DNA of 64,000 nt from Doryteuthis pealeii. Taxonomy: Eukaryota; Mollusca; Cephalopoda; Myopsida; Loliginidae. Below, piece after piece: positions 31,288 through 41,109 of this stretch (within the stretch, counting starts at the first letter, position 1; every line of letters begins with the position of its first letter). The DNA lies in the NCBI GenBank assembly GCA_023376005.1, contig CM042181.1:16896840-16960839 (forward strand), written 5' to 3'. The notes below the pieces were generated by a model. That model did no database searches. It saw only the letters and a list, made by a program, of their open reading frames with translations, and was not told the DNA's origin. A program made the position numbers and the translations under genes.

Positions 31288-32720
31288 AAATCGAGTTTGG
31301 AAAAAAAATTGAGTATTCATGAAGAATTAATAAATAAGCTTTGGCATAAAATGAGCCAACAACGGGTTGACATGCCGTAAAACCCAAATACCTACACTTA
31401 ACGATGTTTTCTTATACATTGAATTGGTCAATAAGCCTTTATAGGAAAAATGCCTTACATTGAGCTCCAGCAGAAACGATTAAAACATATCACACTGTCT
31501 GCAAAAAAAGTTTAAATTACAAGCAATGTACCTTGTCGGCTGGCGGCGTTAGAATGCACCGAGTGACCTCCGCAGAGGGCATAAGACTCCCCCCAATGGG
31601 CCAGCTGTTGGCCGTGGGTGGCGAACCTGTGAATGCTTTTAAGGTAGAGCCCAGGTGACTGAGCAGTTCCATGGCTTGCAATACCCCACTTTTGGGCCTT
31701 TCTTTAGCTAGGCGTCGGTCGGAGAGGACCCCTCTATTGGCCCTTTATGGCAAACCCCAAACCTTTTTTATCATATGGGTGCTTGAAGGTGGTGGCTGAA
31801 GGGTCTACATGTTTCTGCCTTCTCCTTTATCACATTGCTCCCTGGTCCACTGTGACCCTGAGTGGTAGTACGCTGTTTAGGGGTCTTATTCATCTATGGG
31901 TTAAATAGAAAAAAGTTTATAAAAGACTTAGTGTCCATTAGCATTAATTTTATTTCAAAACTTTACCGGAACCCAGATGGTTGAGCAATCCATGACATGC
32001 AACACTCCACTTTGCCTCATTAACGTATTTTAGAAGCATCAAAATGATTTCATCAGGCATATGATTTATATAGCCTTTCTCTAGTTTTTTTTTTATTTCT
32101 GTATGAACTACGTGTTGTCCGCCCTGTCGGTGGTGGCGTTAGACTGCACCTCTGCAGAGAGTTAAGATCCTCCAATGGGGACTACCTGTTTGGCCCTGGG
32201 TGGCGACCCGTGATGCTAAGGATAGAACCCAGGTGGAATGAGCAATCCAAATGGGGGGGGGGGGGGGGGGGGGGGTGACTTGCAATAAAGAACTCCCCCT
32301 TCGGCCCTATCTTGGTGCTAGCGGGCGGTTGGGGAGGCACCCTCCGATCAATCGCTGTCAGCCCTAGCACTTATAGGATTTTTTCCACCTTTTATCATAT
32401 GGGTGCTAGGATGGCGGTGGCTGAGTGTCTACAGTTCCTGGAAAATGACGTTAAACTCCTATCTGATGGTGAGGTTCTACTTCTGGCTGTTTGGGAATGT
32501 GGATCACCCTCCTTCGTCACATTGCTTCTGGTCCACTCTTGCCCGTAGTGATAGTACCTCCTCTATGGGGTAAATAGACAAATGTGTATCCCTTAGGAAT
32601 TAATTATTTCAAACTTTATCGGCATTAATAATGACACACTAAGTTGAAATGCCGTTAAACAACCAAACCAACCTTTATGCAAGGAATTCATTAAATTACC
32701 AGGTAGCCAGATTCGGCAAA

Positions 32721-32820
32721 NNNNNNNNNNNNNNNNNNNNNNNNNNNNNNNNNNNNNNNNNNNNNNNNNNNNNNNNNNNNNNNNNNNNNNNNNNNNNNNN
32801 NNNNNNNNNNNNNNNNNNNN
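32721..32820. other. Assembly gap (100 N)
   Basis: Exactly 100 N, the usual placeholder for a gap of unknown size. Frames crossing it are meaningless. Confidence 0.99.
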
Positions 32821-32944
32821 CAGAGAAGAGATCACCATATAATAGCAGAATAAATGCAGTTGTAAAGACGCCGGCCACCAACCACCTCTCCCATTGCGGT
32901 TGTTGCTCGCCACACGATTCCATCCTTCAGCATTACGGAGATTT

Positions 32945-33392
32945 TGGTTTGGTTTACGGGTAATCAACTTCAGTGGGGTCATTTAATCCGACAAAGTTTC
33001 GAAATAAATTCATTCTTATGGATACAATTTTTTTTTATAAACACATTATATTTAACCCATAGATGGGACCCTAACAGGTACTACCACTACGGGTCAGAGT
33101 GGACCTGGGAACAATGGTGATGAAGGGGTGCTCCACAACAGGAACTTCGCCATTAGTTACAGTTTAACGTCATTCCAAAGACATGAAAGCCCTCAGCCAC
33201 CGCCTTCTAGCAACCATATGATAAGGGTTGGGACAATCATATAGAAGCTAGGGCTTGACGTGACCAACCGATTGATCAAAGGGTGGGGGGCTCTCCGACC
33301 GACAGTCTAGCCTAAGTAAGGATCAAAGTGAAGTGTTGCATGTCATGGATTATTCAGCCACCAGGATTCTGTTCTTAAGCATTCACGGGTAA
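32945..33392 (-). mobile_element. Family A retroposon, 5' end missing
   Basis: TTTTGGTTTGGTTTACGGGT to TTCTTAAGCATTCACGGG. A scrap at 32915-32940 (GATTCCATCCTTCAGCATTA) belongs to another copy. Confidence 0.7.
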
Positions 33393-33599
33393 AGAGACGG
33401 GAAGTATGAATAAGTTGAATAGTGGAGATAAAATAGCTAAAATAGCTACCTCTTTTTAAAGCGCCATATCAAATAATAATCTACAGAAGGGGGGGGGAAT
33501 AGATATTTGGGTCTACAAGTTCCTGCTGAGGGGGGGGGTCAAAAAGAAGCGAGTTCACCGTCTTCTCGCAAGCCAAACTTTCTTTTTGGTTAATACAGT
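33393..33599. other. Unclassified spacer
   Basis: Two G runs (33487 and 33530) and no recognised gene. Confidence 0.4.
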
Positions 33600-33943
33600 C
33601 TTCGTCTAGCAGCTGAAATCCGTCGTCGTCAAAGTAATCTTTACTGACTGCCGTCCCACGTAGGCCGAATGCTTGTCACGCCACGCCCACTCGCTTTGGT
33701 TACTTATGGGCACATTACCCAAACATCCGGGCACATCAGTCGAACTTCGCGTCCGTCCAGTGCTTAAATCGCATTTGTTTGCATGCGGGTTCGATCCCGG
33801 CAGGCAAGACAACGTCTTGCTCTTTTTCCTTTCTCGTTCTCCGTCATATAATCAAAGAAATACAACTACACAGAACATTGGCACTACCGGAAGGTATCAG
33901 TCCCCAAACTATTCTAGGTTGGTTGTTGTTGTTGTGTGTTGTG
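33600..33943 (+). other. Possible tRNA-derived SINE, weak
   Basis: GCGGGTTCGATCCCGGCAGG at 33785 is a good B-box. The expected A-box 35-60 bp upstream is not convincing. The 3' part runs into a (GTT)n and T-rich tail. The overlapping frames on both strands have no family motif. Confidence 0.35.
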
Positions 33944-34243
33944 TGTTTGGTTTTTTTTTTTTTTTTTTTTTTTTTTTTGTTTTTTTAATTCAAATGTGTT
34001 GAAGTCGCACCGCTGGTAAATCTAACTAAATTCATCGACCACGTTTCGTTTATATATTGGTGAAAAATATTACATCCGGGCACCTTCTGTAATATTTTTG
34101 CAAAATGTCATGATTCTATGAGTTACGTGAAATGAACATATCCGGGTGTCTAAAAAAAAACACACAGACAGACGCAGTGTGGATTGTGGACGTCCAGTAA
34201 ATAGTAGTAGTAGTAGTACTACTACTACTACGAATAATAATAA

Positions 34244-34883
34244 TCTTATTATAATGGAGATTGCGTGTTTTTCTGTCTGTAACTGAAACTATATTATTAC
34301 TCAAGTCATAATTCCCTTATTTATTTACATCACATTCTCCATGATTTTATTTTTATTTAAACCTCAGTTATTAATAAAATTGTTTTCCATCATTAAGACT
34401 GTTGACCATATCTACATACTAATAACATGCAGTTGTATTTATATATACAACAAAACAGCGGATTACAGTGTGAATGGGAAGGATAATTTGCATATTGATA
34501 TTAAAAATGTGATTTTAATAAATATGTGCTTAGTATTATTGATTTTTAATTGTTTGGTTTTATATTAATGAATATGAGCAAAAATCTCGGGGATAAATCT
34601 TAAAAGAAATCCATTAACAAGAAGAAAATACTGTAATATTTTTCTTTATTTCCTATCTTAACTAAATAGTTAAACTAGGAAAATTTACCAATGAAAGACG
34701 GGAGTAAGGGAAAATGATGGAAGAGTTAGTTTCAAAGTTGTTCTATTTTTCAATCATACACCCTCTGTTCCAAATATTTTTATCTGAATTCTTATTCAGT
34801 TTCATTAGCCTTTCTAATTTAACATGATATTTTATTATATCAAAACTTAAATACTTGCACCCGGAGGGTGCATATATTTGCTA

Positions 34884-34884
<1 letters not shown>
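34244..34884 (+). mobile_element. Non-autonomous Helitron
   Basis: 641 bp starting TCTTATTATAATGGAGATTG and ending CTAG, inserted between A and T as Helitrons do. A perfect hairpin, GCACCC-GGA-GGGTGC (34857-34871), lies 9 bp before the terminal CTAG. It has no Rep or helicase coding, so it depends on a partner. An inverted copy with the same ends is at 52003-52645. The plus frame at 34341-34568 is not conserved as protein. Confidence 0.8.
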
Positions 34885-34924
<40 letters not shown>

Positions 34925-34957
34925 GCTACTACCACTACTACTACTGGTACTGGTACT
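34885..34957 (+). repeat. (TAA)n and (CTA)n/(GGTACT)n microsatellites
   Basis: A TAA run followed by CTACTACCACTACTACTACT and GGTACTGGTACTGGTAG. The same order recurs at 35385-35477. Confidence 0.85.
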
Positions 34958-35070
34958 GGTAGTGTTTAGTAAGCTTGTCTCGCAGACCTATTACAACTGA
35001 ATAGTGAGTTCGATCCTCGGTGGCTGAAGGCAGCCATCGAGGATCGAACTCACTAAAGCCGTCAGTTTTT
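34958..35070 (+). mobile_element. SINE G head (tRNA-derived) with hairpin
   Basis: GTAGTGTTTAGTAAGCTTGT then GTGAGTTCGATCCTCGGTGG are A- and B-box-like. At 35009-35056 GTGAGTTCGATCCTCG pairs with CGAGGATCGAACTCAC, making a 16-bp hairpin not present in the sister copy at 35478. Confidence 0.6.
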
Positions 35071-35127
35071 TGGGGTTTTTTTTTCTTTTTTCTTTTGTGG
35101 GTGGGGTGATTGGGGTTTGTAGTAGTA

Positions 35128-35384
35128 AGTAAAGTCGTCGGGGGCGGCCTAAAGTCAGTATCAGCCTATCAGCGAGGGAGCCTATCCCCTTTTCACTAGC
35201 GCTAGGCCAAGGAGATTGTTTGTTTTTATGCGTCTGAGGTGGAGCGACACACCTACCATCAGCTCTTTACTTTACCGCACAGATCCCTGTGCTACTCATA
35301 CGCTGAGTTGGCGAGGACCAGGATCGAACTAGGAACCTTGTGGTTTCTAGCCGAACGCTCTACCGACTGAGCTAACCCTGCCCC
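35128..35384 (-). mobile_element. SINE D, full tRNA-derived head
   Basis: On the minus strand the head reads GGGTTAGCTCAGTCGGTAGA, then CCTAGTTCGATCCTGGTCC. The body matches 23268-23522 at nearly every base. It sits between the two SINE G copies. Confidence 0.8.
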
Positions 35385-35477
35385 TTACTACTACTACTAC
35401 TACTACTACTACTTACTACTACGAATAAAATAATAATAATAATAATAATAATAACAACACTGCTACTACTACTACTA
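35385..35477 (+). repeat. (CTA)n and (TAA)n microsatellites
   Basis: TACTACTACTACTACTACTA, a TAA run, then CTACTACTACTACTACTGG; repeats the layout of 34885-34957. Confidence 0.85.
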
Positions 35478-35700
35478 CTACTGGTAGTGTTTAGTGAGCT
35501 TGTCTCGCAGACCTATTACTGAATAGTGAGTTCGATCCTTGGTGGCTGCCTTCTACTTGTGTTATATCTAAGCCGTCAGTTTTTGTTGTTTTTTTTTTGG
35601 TTTTTTTTGTTTGTTTTCTTTTTGATTTGTTTTTTTTTTCTTATGTGGGGGGTGATTGGGGTTTGTTTTGATTTTTTGTTTTTTGTTTTTTTGGGGGTGG
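35478..35700 (+). mobile_element. SINE G head and T/G-rich tail
   Basis: GTAGTGTTTAGTGAGCTTGT, GTGAGTTCGATCCTTGGTGG, GGCTGCCTTCTACTTG, then a long T-rich stretch. The frame at 35526-35714 is low complexity. Confidence 0.6.
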
Positions 35701-35743
35701 AGAGGGTTAAATGAAACACAAACATCTTCCATGATGTAAACCC

Positions 35744-36018
35744 GCCCAACAGGGTGGGGTCCAGTAGCTTCGGCCCTGGATCTTTACAAGTTAATAGCGT
35801 CGATCCCAGGGGGCTATCCCCCCAGGCAATACCTGCCCCCTTGATTTAAAGGGGTAGGGGTGGGTTTATTGCCCAGCGTCTGAGGCGCCCCCCTTGGGGA
35901 ATGCCGACGAGATCGACGCAATTTTTCATCTGCCACCCATGAGCTTCAGTTTGTGGGTGGTCCCATGTTAATAGGGCCTTGTGCCTAACCCGTACAAGTG
36001 GGGTACGAGGTAAATACA
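35744..36018 (+). mobile_element. SINE E with 10-bp target duplication
   Basis: 275 bp flanked by ATGTAAACCC at 35734-35743 and 36019-36028. Head CCAGTAGCTTCGGCCCTGGA, B-box-like GCGTCGATCCCAGG about 45 bp further on, then the usual E body and a GAGGTAAATACA end. Together with 24230-24503 it defines the family. Confidence 0.85.
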
Positions 36019-36147
36019 ATGTAAACCCAGTTCACAATTTCCTATGGCAGTAACCGTTACACGAAGAGCGCGATTGAATACTCACACCCTCATCCGCCCG
36101 GTCGGATAGGCATGTAGAATACACCGGCCACAAAAAAAAAGATTGAT

Positions 36148-36222
36148 TACCCATCAATAATGAATAAAATAAAACGTTTTTTTGGCATAAAATAACCCAA
36201 CTAGGGTTGACATGCCATAATG
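36148..36222 (+). mobile_element. Family B 3' end
   Basis: GGCATAAAATAACCCAACTA then GGGTTGACATGCCATAATGG. Hairpin preserved, CCAA tail lost. Confidence 0.55.
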
Positions 36223-36338
36223 GCTGTCAACTCGTGATTCGAGTAAGACCATTTCCTGCTTTTTCCCTTTTTCTTCTTCTTCTTTTTTTTTTTATTTATT
36301 TTTTTTATTTGACTCTCAAATTAAATCTTTTAAATCAG

Positions 36339-36523
36339 GAAATACCTGTGCTGAAGAGAATATTTTTAGTGGATATAGTGTGCACGGAACTAGCTCCACT
36401 TCTTGGTAACCAGAGTCAGAGAGACAGTGTGATGAACAGATTCAACAAGACTGCAAGACAAAGGTACCTCAAGTGGCATTGGTACGCGCTTGGATACCAA
36501 CCCAGGTATTTCTACGTCCTCGC
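36339..36523 (+). CDS. Candidate internal exon, unknown protein
   Basis: A long pyrimidine tract (36255-36330) and TTTTAAATCAG precede an open segment reading EIPVLKRIFLVDIVCTELAP and RDSVMNRFNKTARQRYLKWH. It is closed by either CCCAG|GTATTT at 36506 or CGC|GTAAAGT at 36524; the latter is close to the donor consensus. The surrounding frame is open from 36207 to 36527. I do not recognise the family, and no neighbouring exon was found, so this may be a transposon remnant. Confidence 0.25.
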
Positions 36524-36730
36524 GTAAAGTAATGTGCTAGATGGCCGTTGAGCAAGAAGCTTCTTCCGCCCTTGAAGAAGGTCTTGATTTTCGTCCTGCT
36601 GGGAGTCTAGCCACCCTCCTCACCAGGCAAGCTTGGTGGGGTTACCAGTTTATTCGCCGATGACCCGACTATGAAACAGGTAGTACTGGATTACATAGTA
36701 CCCGTAGCGCTTTGGGCGACCTGACTTGAT
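36524..36730. other. Unclassified sequence
   Basis: GC-richer unique text (CTTCTTCCGCCCTTGAAGAA, CACCCTCCTCACCAGGCAAG). No long frame; not found elsewhere in the window. Confidence 0.4.
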
Positions 36731-36774
36731 ATATATATTATATATATATAATATTATATATATATTATATATAT
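36731..36774. repeat. (TA)n tract
   Basis: TA-rich microsatellite, partly self-complementary. Confidence 0.9.
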
Positions 36775-36789
36775 CAATTCAGTCTTTGG

Positions 36790-38095
36790 GCGACCTGACT
36801 ACATGCCATAAAGCCCAACCAACAAACTGAGCTAAACCCCTAAGAGAATAGTTGTATGCATTCAGTGTTAGAATGAATAAAACAAAAACCACTTCGGCAT
36901 TAAATAACCAAAAGGTTGACATGCCGTAAAATCCAACCAACTGTGCTAAACCCTAAAGAGAAATAGTTGTATGCATTCAGTGTTAGAATGAATAAAACAA
37001 AAACCACTTCGGCATTAAATAACCAAACAAGGGTTGACATGCGTAAAATCCAACCAACTGTGCTAAACCCCTAAAGAGAAATAGTTGTATACATTCATTG
37101 TTAGAATGAATAAAACAAAAACCAACTTCGGCATAAATGACCCAACGAGGGTTGACATGCCGTAAAAAACCAACCAACTGAGCTAAACCCCTAAAGAGAA
37201 ATAGTTGTATGCATTCATTGTTAGAATGAATAAAACAAAACCACTTCGGCAAAATAACCCAACAAGGGTTGACATGCCGTAAATCCAACCAACTGAGCTA
37301 AACCCTAAAGAGAAATAGTTGTATACATTCAGTGTTAGAATGAATAAAAAAAAACCACTTCGGCATTAAATAACCAACAAGGGTTGACATGCCGTAAAAT
37401 CCAACCAACTGAGCTAAACCCCTAAAGAGAAATAGTTGTATACATTCATTGTTAAATGAATAAAACAAAAACAACTTCGGCATAAAATGACCCAACAAGG
37501 GTTGACATGCCGTAAAATCCAACCAACTGAGCTAAACCCTAAAGAGAAATAGTTGTATACATTCAGTGTTAGAATGAATAAAACAAAAACCACTTCGGCA
37601 TTAAATAACCCAACAAGGTTGACATGCCGTAAAATCCAACAACTGAGCTAAACCCCTAAAGAGAAATAGTTGTATACATTCATTGTTAGAATGAATAAAA
37701 CAAAAACAACTTCGGCATAAAATGACCCAACAAGGGTTGACATGCCGTAAAATCCAACCAACTGAGCTAAACCCTAAAGAGAAATAGTTGTATACATTCA
37801 GTGTTAGAATGAATAAAACAAAAACCACTTCGCATAAAATAACCCAACAAGGGTTGACATGCCGTAAAAAACCAACCACTGAGCTAAACCCCTAAAGAGA
37901 AAATAGTTGTATGCATTCATTGTTAGAATGAATAAACAAAAACAACTTCGCATTACCCAACAAGACATGCGTAAAATGAGCTAAACCTAAAGAGAAATAG
38001 TTGTATGCATTCATTGTTAGAATGAATAAAACAAAAACGACTTCGGCATAAAATGACCCAACGAGGGTTGACATGCCGTAAAATCCAACCAACCA
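36790..38095 (+). repeat. Tandem array of family B 3' ends, about 118-bp unit
   Basis: About 11 units. Each contains GAGCTAAACCCCTAAAGAGA, TAGTTGTAT.CATTCA.TG, GAATGAATAAAACAAAAAC, the hairpin CGGCATAAAAT ... GGGTTGACATGCCG and a CCAACCAACT link. The minus frames between 36983 and 38092 all arise from this array. Units differ by small indels. Confidence 0.9.
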
Positions 38096-38159
38096 GCCCG
38101 AAATACGTGTGGTATTGTGATAAAAATCTAAGCTCTATTTATACATAAACATTAACCCT

Positions 38160-38255
38160 GCAAAGAAACTGGTTTAACTCTGTCGGTGGAGCGTCCGACT
38201 CGGATTCACAAGATTCCGAGTTCGATACCGGCGCCCGCCAACTCTGCGTATAAGT
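38160..38255 (+). mobile_element. tRNA-derived SINE head
   Basis: GGTTTAACTCTGTCGGTGGA (A-box region) and CGAGTTCGATACCGGCGCCC (B-box) followed by GCCAACTCTGCGTATAAG, which is SINE D body. Body mostly missing. Confidence 0.6.
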
Positions 38256-38277
38256 AACAAAACCCTAGCTACGACAT

Positions 38278-39240
38278 GATTGTCCCATCCCTATTGCCCT
38301 TATGGCAATGCCCAACCCTTTTTATCATATATTTGCTAGAGGAAGGTGGCTGCTTGACTTAGTGTCGTAGGAATAACGTTAAACTGCATATGCCGCCCTG
38401 TCGGCTGGGGCGTTAGAATGCACCGACTGCACCTCACCAGAGGGGTAAGACTCCCCCAATGGGGCCACCTGGTGGCCGTGGGTGGCGACCCGTGATGCTT
38501 AAGGATAGAGCCCAGGTTGATGAGCAGTTCATGACATGCAATACTCCACTTTGGCCCTATCTTGGGCTAGACGGGCGGTCGGAGAGGCCCCCTCCGATCA
38601 ATCGGCTGGTCACGTCAAGCCCTAGCACATAGGATTTTCCCAACCCTATTGCCCTTATGGCAAGCCCCACCCGTTTTTATCATATGGGTGCTAGAAGGCG
38701 GTGGCTGCGGGTCTACATGTCCTGGGAATGACGTTAAACTCTATCTGATGGTGAGGTTCCAGTTTTGGAGGTTTGGGGAATGTGGAGCACCCCTTCATCA
38801 CCATTGCTCCCTGGTCCACTCTGACCCGGAGTGGTAGTACCTGTTAGGGTCCTATCTATGGGTTAAATAGAAAAATGTATTTATAAAAAATTGTATTGTC
38901 CATTAAGAACTGATTTATTTCAAAACTTTAACGTCATTAAATGACCCACTGAGGTTGATATGCCGTAAAACAAAACAAACCAAACCAAAACTGCATATGA
39001 TAGTAAAGTTACAATTCTAGAGCTCTCGGAAATGTGAAGTACACCTTGATAAGCATTACTCCCAGGTCAACCCGGGCCAAAAGTATTAGTACCTGTGAGG
39101 GTCCTATCTAAGTGTTAATAAAATTAAAAATCCATTAAAAATGTTTTTTTTAAATTGAATATACAACATTAATGAAAAAAAAAATGTCTTCAGCATGAAA
39201 TAATTCAACAAGGGATAACATGCAGTAAGATCCAAACAAG
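38278..39240 (+). mobile_element. Old family B copy hosting a younger family A
   Basis: 38278-38391 and 38989-39240 form one element. It runs from CCCTATTGCCCTTATGGCAA through CCAGGTCAACCCGGGCC to TTCAGCATGAAATAATTCAA with a decayed CATGCAGTAAGATCC end. The family A insertion separates its halves. Confidence 0.65.
38392..38988 (+). mobile_element. Family A retroposon, full length, plus strand, target duplication
   Basis: Starts GCCGCCCTGTCGGCTGGGGC and ends CGTAAAACAAAACAAACC with a CCAAA tail. It is flanked by AAACTGCATAT at 38381-38391 and about 38988-38998. The best plus-strand view of the family: 5' end, body, 3' hairpin, A/C-rich tail. Confidence 0.85.
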
Positions 39241-39375
39241 AATCAAATCCACACTGAAGCGAAATGCTTATGAAATTATATTGGAAAGAAAACATCTACT
39301 TAAATATATGGAATTACAAAACCTCTGTCAAAACTTACGATAAACCAAAGTTAGGAAGCAGCCGATTATACGAGT
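39241..39375. other. Unclassified spacer before the tRNA array
   Basis: AT-rich, no gene seen. Confidence 0.4.
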
Positions 39376-39430
39376 TGCCGCAATAAGGCGTCTGACTTTG
39401 ATATAAGATTGCGAGTTCGAGTCTCGTTCG
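39376..39430 (+). pseudogene. Degenerate tRNA-Arg copy upstream of array
   Basis: GTTGCCGCAATAAGGCGTCT, GACTTTGATATAAGATTGCG, AGTTCGAGTCTCGTTCG. It lacks part of the acceptor and D arm, and the anticodon loop is altered. It shares the T arm with the array genes. Confidence 0.7.
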
Positions 39431-39490
39431 TATTCTTACAAATGAATTCATTCCTAATAAAGGAATTGAAAGAAAAGTAAAGATGCAAGT

Positions 39491-39563
39491 GGCCGCGTGG
39501 CCTAACGGATAAGGCGTCTGACTTCGAATCAGAAGATTGCGAGTTCGAGTCTCGTCGTGGTCG
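39491..39563 (+). tRNA. tRNA-Arg(TCG) copy 1
   Basis: 73 nt without CCA. Acceptor GGCCGCG pairs with CGTGGTC, discriminator G. The anticodon loop CTTCGAA sits between TCTGA and TCAGA, giving anticodon TCG, which reads CGA codons. The T arm is GCGAG-TTCGAGT-CTCGT. Internal promoter boxes TGGCCTAACGG and GTTCGAGTC are intact, and TTTTT follows at 39570. No intron. Confidence 0.97.
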
Positions 39564-39652
39564 TACAATTTTTCTTTGTCTTAACTGATTATTTTATTAG
39601 TCTAATACATTGATTCATAAAACCAAAAGGCAAGGAAACTGACTTTGCAAGT

Positions 39653-39725
39653 GGCCGCGTGGCCTAACGGATAAGGCGTCTGACTTCGAATCAGAAGATT
39701 GCGAGTTCGAGTCTCGTCGTGGTCG
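39653..39725 (+). tRNA. tRNA-Arg(TCG) copy 2
   Basis: Identical to copy 1; 162 bp after it; junction type ACTGACTT. Confidence 0.97.
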
Positions 39726-39814
39726 TACAATTTTTCTTTGTCTTAACTGATTATTTTATTAGTCTAATACATTGATTCATAAAACCAAAAGGCAAGGAAA
39801 CTGACTTTGCAAGT

Positions 39815-39887
39815 GGCCGCGTGGCCTAACGGATAAGGCGTCTGACTTCGAATCAGAAGATTGCGAGTTCGAGTCTCGTCGTGGTCG
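39815..39887 (+). tRNA. tRNA-Arg(TCG) copy 3
   Basis: Identical; junction ACTGACTT. Confidence 0.97.
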
Positions 39888-39978
39888 TACAATTTTTCTT
39901 TGTCTTAACTGATTATTTTATTAGTCTAATACATTGATTCATAAAACCAAAAGGCAAGGAAACTGAGACTTTGCAAGT

Positions 39979-40051
39979 GGCCGCGTGGCCTAACGGATAA
40001 GGCGTCTGACTTCGAATCAGAAGATTGCGAGTTCGAGTCTCGTCGTGGTCG
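39979..40051 (+). tRNA. tRNA-Arg(TCG) copy 4
   Basis: Identical; first unit with the longer junction ACTGAGACTT (164 bp spacing). Confidence 0.97.
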
Positions 40052-40142
40052 TACAATTTTTCTTTGTCTTAACTGATTATTTTATTAGTCTAATACATTG
40101 ATTCATAAAACCAAAAGGCAAGGAAACTGAGACTTTGCAAGT

Positions 40143-40215
40143 GGCCGCGTGGCCTAACGGATAAGGCGTCTGACTTCGAATCAGAAGATTGCGAGTTCGA
40201 GTCTCGTCGTGGTCG
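40143..40215 (+). tRNA. tRNA-Arg(TCG) copy 5
   Basis: Identical; ACTGAGACTT junction. Confidence 0.97.
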
Positions 40216-40304
40216 TACAATTTTTCTTTGTCTTAACTGATTATTTTATTAGTCTAATACATTGATTCATAAAACCAAAAGGCAAGGAAACTGACTTTGC
40301 AAGT

Positions 40305-40377
40305 GGCCGCGTGGCCTAACGGATAAGGCGTCTGACTTCGAATCAGAAGATTGCGAGTTCGAGTCTCGTCGTGGTCG
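40305..40377 (+). tRNA. tRNA-Arg(TCG) copy 6
   Basis: Identical; ACTGACTT junction. Confidence 0.97.
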
Positions 40378-40464
40378 TACAATTTTTCTTTGTCTTAACT
40401 GATTATTTTATTAGTCTAATACATTGATTCATAAAACCAAAAGGCAAGGAAAGACTTTGCAAGT

Positions 40465-40537
40465 GGCCGCGTGGCCTAACGGATAAGGCGTCTGACTTCG
40501 AATCAGAAGATTGCGAGTTCGAGTCTCGTCGTGGTCG
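40465..40537 (+). tRNA. tRNA-Arg(TCG) copy 7
   Basis: Identical; shortest junction GGAAAGACTT (160 bp spacing). Confidence 0.97.
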
Positions 40538-40625
40538 TACAATTTTTCTTTGTCTTAACTGATTATTTTATTAGTCTAATACATTGATTCATAAAACCAA
40601 AGGCAAGGAAACTGACTTTGCAAGT

Positions 40626-40698
40626 GGCCGCGTGGCCTAACGGATAAGGCGTCTGACTTCGAATCAGAAGATTGCGAGTTCGAGTCTCGTCGTGGTCG
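40626..40698 (+). tRNA. tRNA-Arg(TCG) copy 8
   Basis: Identical; spacer has one A fewer in the AAAAGG run. Confidence 0.97.
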
Positions 40699-40787
40699 TA
40701 CAATTTTTCTTTGTCTTAACTGATTATTTTATTAGTCTAATACATTGATTCATAAAACCAAAAGGCAAGGAAACTGACTTTGCAAGT

Positions 40788-40860
40788 GGCCGCGTGGCCT
40801 AACGGATAAGGCGTCTGACTTCGAATCAGAAGATTGCGAGTTCGAGTCTCGTCGTGGTCG
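40788..40860 (+). tRNA. tRNA-Arg(TCG) copy 9
   Basis: Identical; ACTGACTT junction. Confidence 0.97.
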
Positions 40861-40946
40861 TACAATTTTTCTTTGTCTTAACTGATTATTTTATTAGTCT
40901 AATACATTGATTCATAAAACCAAAGGCAAGGAAAGACTTTGCAAGT

Positions 40947-41019
40947 GGCCGCGTGGCCTAACGGATAAGGCGTCTGACTTCGAATCAGAAGATTGCGAGT
41001 TCGAGTCTCGTCGTGGTCG
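40947..41019 (+). tRNA. tRNA-Arg(TCG) copy 10
   Basis: Identical; combines the short A run and the GGAAAGACTT junction (159 bp spacing). Confidence 0.97.
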
Positions 41020-41109
41020 TACAATTTTTCTTTGTCTTAACTGATTATTTTATTAGTCTAATACATTGATTCATAAAACCAAAGGCAAGGAAACTGAGAC
41101 TTTGCAAGT

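Larger units (their letters stand above)
29719..32720. repeat. 1.4 kb inverted duplication ending at a gap
   Basis: Left arm 29719-31108, loop 31109-31287, right arm 31288-32720. TTTGCCGAATCTGGGCG at the outer left pairs with CAGATTCGGCAAA at the outer right; CCAAACTCGATTT pairs with AAATCGAGTTTGG at the centre. The right arm is about 40 bp longer because of homopolymer insertions, including a run of more than 20 G at about 32254, and it ends at the first N. Probably an assembly fold-back rather than a real palindrome. Confidence 0.85.

Noticed and set aside
32593..32982. Frames spanning the N gap
   Set aside because: They contain over 30 undefined residues and join unrelated sequence.
33779..34002. 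Frames ending in poly-Phe around 33950
   Set aside because: They end in a T homopolymer next to a SINE-like B-box; low complexity.
36983..38092. Series of minus-strand frames containing VNPCWVI and FCFIHSN repeats
   Set aside because: They are generated by the 118-bp tandem array of family B ends; spacing and frame follow the repeat, not a protein.
39335..39568. Minus-strand frame with RTRNLLIRSQTPYPLGHAA-like text, and similar frames at 43990 and 44759
   Set aside because: This is the antisense of the tRNA-Arg genes, a common false protein; no coding signal beyond the tRNA sequence.
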